A DNA stretch of 64,000 bases from Sternotherus odoratus (lineage: Eukaryota; Chordata; Testudines; Kinosternidae), in contig JAVMKO010000006.1 of NCBI GenBank assembly GCA_032164245.1, positions 105,107,310 through 105,171,309 on the forward strand. Direction: 5' to 3'. The notes beneath the pieces were generated by a model. It ran no database searches, was not told the DNA's origin, and saw only the letters and a list, made by a program, of their open reading frames with translations. The position numbers and the translations under genes were made by a program. Of the stretch, positions 58,303 through 64,000 are shown one piece after another; within the stretch, counting starts at the first letter, position 1, and every line of letters begins with the position of its first letter.

Positions 58303-59371
58303 TGTGACGGTGCTGTTCCTGGTGGGATCCATCTGTGAGTGTCAGATCAGGACAGATTGCTTCCAAAAGGGCATCTACAGCCCAAAGCTGGGGTTTCTTC
58401 ACACTAAGGCACCAAACCAGCTAAACAGAAAAGACTTTGGTCTCACCCCACTGGCTAACCACAAGTCACAGAAGCAATTCACTTAGACACTCCAGATTCC
58501 CAGTATCACCACCAGCAGCCACCTGTCCTGGGGATCAATGGTTATGAAAACCAATCCCCCAAATAAAGAAAACAGTTCTCCCCAATTCCAAAGAATCAGG
58601 CCCCAGACCCAGGTCAATATACAAATGAGATCTTACCACAAATCACGCTGTAGCCAATCCTTTAGAATCTAAAGGTTTATTATAAAAGGAAAAAGGTATA
58701 TGTGAGGGTTAAGAATGGTTAAAAGAAATCAATTACATGCAGTAATGGCACATCTCTTAGTCAGGCTTGCAGCAAAGGTAGAATAACTGCAGGTTCAAAT
58801 CAAAGTCTTTGGATGCATCCCATTTGGGGGATGGGTCAGCACCATTGTCCAGAGTTCCCTGAGTAGCAAAGTTCCATCCAAAGCTGGAAACAAGGCAGGC
58901 TGAAGTCTGGAGGTGAAAGACAAAATGGGGAATGTTCTTCCAGGCTTTATAGACTTTTTCTTCTGGGCCAGGACCCTCCTCCTTCTTCTGCAGAGTCCAG
59001 TTGCAAAATGGAGGCTCACAGTCACAAGGTCCAATCACCAGACTTCTCCAGGATTCAGTTTCTGACCAGACAGTGACATTCCTAGAGCAGCTCGGGTGTG
59101 GACAGGCAGATACAAAGTCCATTGTGTGGTTGATGTCCCTTAATGGGCCATCAAGCAGCCCCAGCCTGTCTGAGCCTTCACAGGAGCCAAGCCTAGGCTT
59201 GAAGTACAGCTTGAAGCTTTAACTTTAGTTACAAAATAGATACACACATATGGAATAGATACACACATATGGAATAGATACACACATAAGACACCTGTTA
59301 TGACCCCCTTCACATAATATTTCGTGCACCCCTTGATCTACACGGTACCAAACTATTTCAGTACGGTGACA
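58303..59371 (-). mobile_element. Solo LTR, 1069 bp, with perfect target duplication
   Basis: Starts TGTGACGGTG, ends ACGGTGACA, flanked by ACCTA on both sides (58298-58302, 59372-59376). Paralog 38190-38210 shows the uninterrupted site. TATAAAG near 58953 and AATAAA near 58676 on the minus strand set the orientation. A 19-bp tandem repeat (tagatacacacatatggaa, about 2.7 copies) lies at about 59236-59288. No retroviral genes. Confidence 0.85.
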
Positions 59372-59578
59372 ACCTAACACTATTCACAAATGTGTTACAA
59401 ATACTCCTAATAGCTTTCTCCCAAAACAATGTGTGTGTGCAGGGGGAGGATTTAGCTGCCTGTTACAATACAACCACCGTGGGAGGTGAAGGTGGTTTTC
59501 CCATTTTAATTTTTATCCCAATAGTTGTGGTGTTCACTCCTGAGGTGGGAGATCCAGGTTCAATTCCCCCTTCTGTCC

Positions 59579-59698
59579 TAAGGTGACCAGATGTCCCGAT
59601 TTTATAGGGACAATCCTGATTCTTGGGTCTTTTCCTTATATAGGCTCCTATTACCCCCACCTCATGTCCTGATTTTTCACACTTGCTGTCTGGTCATC
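59579..59698. mobile_element. Short hAT-like MITE, 120 bp
   Basis: Inverted ends GGTGACCAGA and TCTGGTCATC, flanked by a perfect 8-bp duplication TTCTGTCC (59571-59578, 59699-59706). The paralogs near 30855 (minus strand) lack it. A common turtle repeat type (ccagatgtcccgattttata). Confidence 0.8.
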
Positions 59699-59723
59699 TT
59701 CTGTCCAGTGCTGGACAAAGATA

Positions 59724-60897
59724 TGTGTGGCATTCTACTCCATATGCATCATCAAAATATGCCTATGAATATAACATAGCTAGAATATTCTTTATGCTAA
59801 GTGACCCATGTAACATTTCATTAAAAAGGTTATAATCTGCTGAGTGTGTTCATCCTATCTGTTTACATGGATTATTTCCATGTCTAGAGTTAGGAGACTG
59901 AGGTATAAACTTGTATAACTGATGTAGACATGTCATGTGGAGGCCATTAAAGATGCTTCAGGATCACTGAACTGTAAATGGCTCTCTTTACCTGCAAGCC
60001 TTCCTGTGTATCTCTGGGACAACCCAGGAAGAATGGAGACTGGGGTTTTACAGTGTATCATGTGACCATGTCACCTGATACTGAAATCCATCTTGAAGCT
60101 GGTACTTTTCCTGAGGGGAGTGGAATTCCAAACAATGGTCTCCAACCATAGGGACGCTCTATGTCAAGTTGGGAAGCCAACAATGTGTCTTCAGCTGGCT
60201 TTAAAGATGGCCTCCCCACCCCACAGAAACACCTGCAAGCACCTGGAAAGAAACTGACTGTAACCACAGGGGTGGGTGAGAACAGGCTGGAGCCAGGTCA
60301 GAAAAGACAACAGGCCTGAGAAGGATTTTACCGGAAGTAAGAACTGGACATAGAAGTCAACACTTGTAACTGATTTCTAAGTTTATTAAGTTTAGCTTTG
60401 CATGTTTTGTTTTATTTTGCTTTGTGATTTATTTTGTTCTGTCCGTTCCTACTTAAAACCACTTAAATCCAACTTTTTATACTTAATAAAATCACTTTTG
60501 TTTATTTTTAAACTCAGTGTAAGTAATTGTTACCCAGGGGCTAGGGGCAAATAGCTGTGCACATCCCTCTTGCATTGTTATAGAGGATAAATATTTATCA
60601 TATTACTCTGTATAAGGTTTATACAGAGTAAAATAGATTGATTTGGGGTTTAGATCCCTTTGGGAGCTGGGTGTCTGCTTGCTGGAGACAGGTATTCCTC
60701 TGAGCTGGTTTCAGTCTAGATCTGCATCTTTTGGGGTGTGGCTCAGACCCTGGGTCTGTGTTATAGCAGGCGAGCGTGTCTGGCTCAACAAGGCAGGGTT
60801 CTGTAGGCCCAGTCTGGCAGGGAAAACAGGTTCAGAGGTAATTTCAGCACATCAGGTGACAGTCCCAATGGGTGTCTCCGTGATCAAACACGGCACA
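59724..60897 (+). mobile_element. ERV LTR, near full length, 1174 bp
   Basis: Starts TGTGTGGCATTC and ends CGGCACA. Contains cttgcaagccttcctgtgt-type U3 sequence and aataaaatcacttttgttta. No clean target duplication is visible because the flanks have diverged. It is the most complete copy of the family also seen at 32580, 38366, 39777 and 45072. Confidence 0.75.
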
Positions 60898-61175
60898 TCA
60901 TGCGCTGGGGTTTCCTGCATTTCCAAAAAAACATCCCATACCCCGCATGATGCGCTATTCCAGTCTGTATTGCTCTCAATCTCTCCTTTCAAAGTTGTTC
61001 TATTGTGGATAGCTAATTAAATTGGAAGACAGATGTGAAGTTGAACATCTCACTCTCTTGGTGGGTGCCTCTAGCCACTAGTCTATAGAATCATTCTCTC
61101 TCTCTATGGTCCTGTGATGCTTCCTGTGTTTTGTCCACTGATCTCAGCTGGGGCCTGCAGACCTTGTTAGAATAT
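60898..61175 (-). repeat. Inverted OR 3' flank piece
   Basis: Reverse complement of part of the shared OR 3' flank (gttgaacatctcactctctt, gatctcagctggggcctgca), similar to 39330-39640, ending before any coding sequence. A second inverted unit remnant. Confidence 0.65.
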
Positions 61176-61397
61176 ATATGCAATTAATTACAGAAGTTCA
61201 GATTGGTTCTCTCATTAAGTAATTAATTCTATTTCCTGAGTTACTGACAACAGATCTCCATTTCAAAAGGTCTCCTAGTGATAATGGACCATCTACCCTG
61301 GTGGTGATGGACCATCTACATTTAACAGCCCTCTTAGAATTGGTATGATAATGTACAATTTTTTTTCTTTCTGTGTGTATAAATGCATTTTACTTCT

Positions 61398-61529
61398 GTT
61401 CCATTCCATGCATCCGACCAAGTGAGCTATAGCTCACAAAAACTGATGCTGAAATAAACTAGTCTCTAAGGTGCTACAAGTATTCCTCACTTTCTTTACA
61501 GATACAGACTAACACGGCTGCTATTCTTG
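61398..61529 (-). mobile_element. SINE, same family as 26602
   Basis: Minus-orientation copy: catgcatccgaccaagtgag, tctctaaggtgctacaagta, gatacagactaacacggctg. It sits between the inverted flank piece and the orphan direct flank. Confidence 0.7.
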
Positions 61530-62132
61530 AACTTGTTCTTTATTGTATAGTTATTATTAATTTGTTTGTATTTCAGAAAGTTCTGCAGGCCCCATTGGAA
61601 ACCAGGGTTTTATTAAGCTATTACCCCATCACAGTTCCAGGACATATCTCTTTCTTAAGTGTGAATATCTGTGATGTGCTTTGAAAACATAGAGCTCTTT
61701 GTATTGTGAAAGAAGAGGTGGACACCCAATCTATCTCCCTCTGCTTTGTCGTGGCTTTGGTTTTGTTATGCAGTTGCAAGTATGAAGTGTATGATTTCCA
61801 TGGCTGAACCAAAGGGAGTTTTGCCCACCCTCCTGATACTCTTTATCCCTTTATGTCCTCTGTGGGGTTGTTGTAGAGATTGTCACCTGGTTTGTTTCCA
61901 TGCATGTGGAGGAGAAAGGTGATTTCCATCACGATGGACTTTATTTTAAGTTCAGGGAGCAAGAAATCTAGTAAGAACAAGGATAAAATTTCCAAAAGAG
62001 AACATGCTGTGTGTGCATCTTCTGTGAGTATCTGCACCGAACTGAATACAAAATAATATGGAAAGGGTGCGTTTTCTCTATCAAATAAATTAAACAGAAA
62101 GAAAAAGTCACATCAGACACTAGATGTTTCTA

Positions 62133-62279
62133 GGTTTAAGATTAGCAGCCCTGTTAGTTTGTATCAATAAATAAGATAAGGAAGACTTTGTAGCACCTTA
62201 GAGACTAACCACTTTATTTCAAAGCTTATGCTGAAATAAACTGGTTAGTCTCTAAGGTGCTACAAAGTCTTCCTCGTCT
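62133..62279 (+). mobile_element. SINE with perfect 31-bp inverted arms
   Basis: Flanked by the target duplication TAGATGTTTMTA (62121-62132, 62280-62291). The paralog near 15730 shows the empty site. Positions 62181-62211 and 62242-62272 are exact reverse complements. Head gccctgttagtttgtatcaa as in the 26602 family. Confidence 0.8.
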
Positions 62280-62987
62280 TAGATGTTTATACCACATCAG
62301 CAGGTTAGCTATGCGTTCTTACTCTTAGTCCTGAGGGAAAGTGCTATGGATTCTGAAGAATAGAGATTCTGGAATTCTACAGTTCAGAGAATGAGAAATG
62401 GATGGAGCTGAGTCAATGCTTGCTTTTTGAGTCCATGAGTGGTTACAAAAATTGAAAAACAAATTCAGTTCAACCTGAACCAAATCTGAAAAGTCCCTAA
62501 ATGTTTGGCAAATTGAAAACATTGACAAAAATGTCCTGTGGAGTCGAAGGAAATATTTAGCATGACCAGAAATGGAACATTTCCTTTCCTTCCTGGATAC
62601 TTCTCGATGAAAAAGGAAAGACAATGTAGGGCCACACTGAAAAAATGGATGGGAATGGGAGAGGCGGCAATGGTGCTGCTTTCCTTGTAGATTTTAAATG
62701 AGTCTCTCTTCCAATGGTTATTTAATTAGTTATCCACAGTAGAACGACTTTGAAAGGAGAGATTGAGAGCAACCTGGACTGGAATAGCACACCACTCCGA
62801 GCCTGGGATGCTTTCTAGGAATGCAGGAAACACAAATACACATCTTTGCCCAGCACTAGACAGAAGGGGGTATTGAACCTTGATCTCCCACCTCACATGT
62901 GAATACCCCAACTATTGGGCTAAAAATTACAAAGATAGGGAGCATCAGGGCCTCCTACGGTAGCTGCACTGTGACCAGCACCTAGAT

Positions 62988-63008
62988 CCTAACCCTAACC
63001 CTAACCCC
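62988..63008 (-). repeat. Short interstitial telomere-like repeat
   Basis: Three CCTAAC-type hexamers in a row (TTAGGG on the minus strand). Paralogs at 17055, 30970 and 48905 have only a single cctaaat/ctaaat at this place. Confidence 0.8.
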
Positions 63009-64000
63009 CACACAGACACATTGTTTTGGGACAAAACTATTCAGAGACTTTGTAACACATTTGTGAATAGTTTCAGGTCAACCCCAATGGCATTGTTTTT
63101 TATAATAAATTATTAATCCAGAAGAAATTCACTCATTGTGAGATGCTTTTGTGTCCCAACACTTGAAAAATTACTTAGAGAGTCTTTTGGTGAGGTGACC
63201 AACAAATAAAGTGGAATACTGTCACCTCAGTTTTGTATCATATTAAAAAGACCTCATGGGAGAGACAGCGACCCACACCAGCTGATGCTCTGGCCCTCTG
63301 TGTTCCATATTGTCAAGTAAAAACATGGCAACATTAATTGCATGTGCTCTGCATACTTGTTGTCCTGGGTGTGAATATGCTCCAGGGATCAAGTCTCAAA
63401 GTCATCAAAGCCAAAGTTAACCTCTGACACCCAAGGAAAGAGCTACAGAGGTATTAAGGGCAATGTTGGTGCGTTTAGCAAAGAGGGAAAGATTTGACTC
63501 CAAGTCTGATTGTAGGGTTCTGAGTAGGTTCTGTTTCCATCCTTCTCAACTCATTTTAAGTGAAGGGAGGAAAAGCAAAGAGGGACCACCAAGTCATGGG
63601 CAAAGAAGTCAGTTTCAGAGCATTTCAGCCTTTAATTGAAATGACAGTGAGCCATTGATTGGAGGAGAAGGAAGGAATTATCCCGAGAGGAGAAATTTCA
63701 ACTTTTCTGAACATATTTACCTATCAAAAGAAGGAAAGTGCTTTTTCCCAAGAGAGGGAGAAGAGTGATGGAAAAGGAGAGAAAAATAACTTTAAGAGGA
63801 AGGGTAAAAATTCCCTCATTGATTCACGGTATGTCTATACTAAAGCCATTACATAGACTTAGCTATGGTGTGCAGCAACACCGTAGTTTAGATGTGTTCC
63901 ATATTGCAGTAGCTAGGTCAATGGAAGAATTACACTGAGGGTCAATATAAACTACCTGCCTTGCACAGGGAGTGAAAAGTTCCTCACCTTCTGCCCATAC

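Larger units (their letters stand above)
61540..64000 (+). repeat. OR 3' flank without an OR (orphan unit)
   Basis: Colinear with unit C from about 29140 onward (aatttgtttgtatttcagaa, tgtgatgtgctttgaaaaca, later block T2), but no OR coding sequence precedes it. The foldback MITE of units A and C is absent through a deletion near 62700. It runs off the window end. Confidence 0.7.

Noticed and set aside
59236..59288. CRISPR-like direct repeats
   Set aside because: Contiguous 19-bp tandem repeat without spacers, inside an LTR in a vertebrate genome.

Overview
The window looks like nuclear DNA of a turtle (Testudines). The sequence supports this through intronless class II (tetrapod-type) olfactory receptor (OR) genes, CR1-type LINE pieces whose 3' ends carry the ATTCTATG-like motif, chelonian-style short repeats with the 'gttagtct...ctaaggtg' core, and many solo LTRs. 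There is no bacterial or viral gene organisation. The species is not identifiable from sequence alone.

Content: seven OR genes with full-length open frames, all on the + strand (1306, 14141, 20205, 28070, 35312, 43721, 55411), one 5'-truncated OR pseudogene (47690-48172), and one inverted relic made of only the last codons plus 3' flank of an OR (39330-39776, minus strand). The first OR belongs to a separate subfamily. The other six are close paralogs sharing an N-terminus that begins [12 protein letters not shown]. They sit in a segmental array whose unit is: promoter block, about 0.6 kb 5'UTR intron, single coding exon, long shared 3' flank.

Six units keep the same upstream layout: an O/E(EBF)-like site (rearranged in one copy), an ATTAATTAGG homeodomain site, and a TATA box exactly 81 bp after it. 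Five of the six keep a GT splice donor and a recognisable AG acceptor 54-71 nt before the ATG. The 43721 gene has lost the predicted first exon and donor and also its usual stop codon. The 35312 gene has a weakened donor and a mutated acceptor.

Layout: 1-2.3 kb, OR1. 2.3-11 kb, repeats (CR1 LINE, solo LTR with target duplication, tRNA-like tandem array, hAT transposon with an LTR nested inside). 11-17.2 kb, unit A. 17.2-21.2 kb, unit B. 21.2-26.6 kb, CR1 pieces, minisatellite, and a duplicate of the 8.7-9.9 kb segment. 26.6-32.5 kb, unit C. 32.5-37.1 kb, an LTR carrying a 5S rRNA-derived SINE, then unit D. 37.1-40.1 kb, inverted flank copies with the OR relic. 40.1-46.7 kb, unit E. 47-50.5 kb, truncated OR F. 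50.9-57.2 kb, unit G. 57.2-61.2 kb, inverted flank copies and LTRs. 61.5-64 kb, a 3' flank with no OR coding sequence.

The most interesting signals are a retroposed 5S-rRNA-headed SINE with a CpG-rich tail, the constant promoter architecture, roughly 1.3 kb inverted repeats that bracket two of the ORs, an OR fragment abutting LTR-like U3 sequence about 30 bp after its TATA box, and LTR insertions that order the duplications. All statements rest on reading the sequence; no alignment or database search was run.
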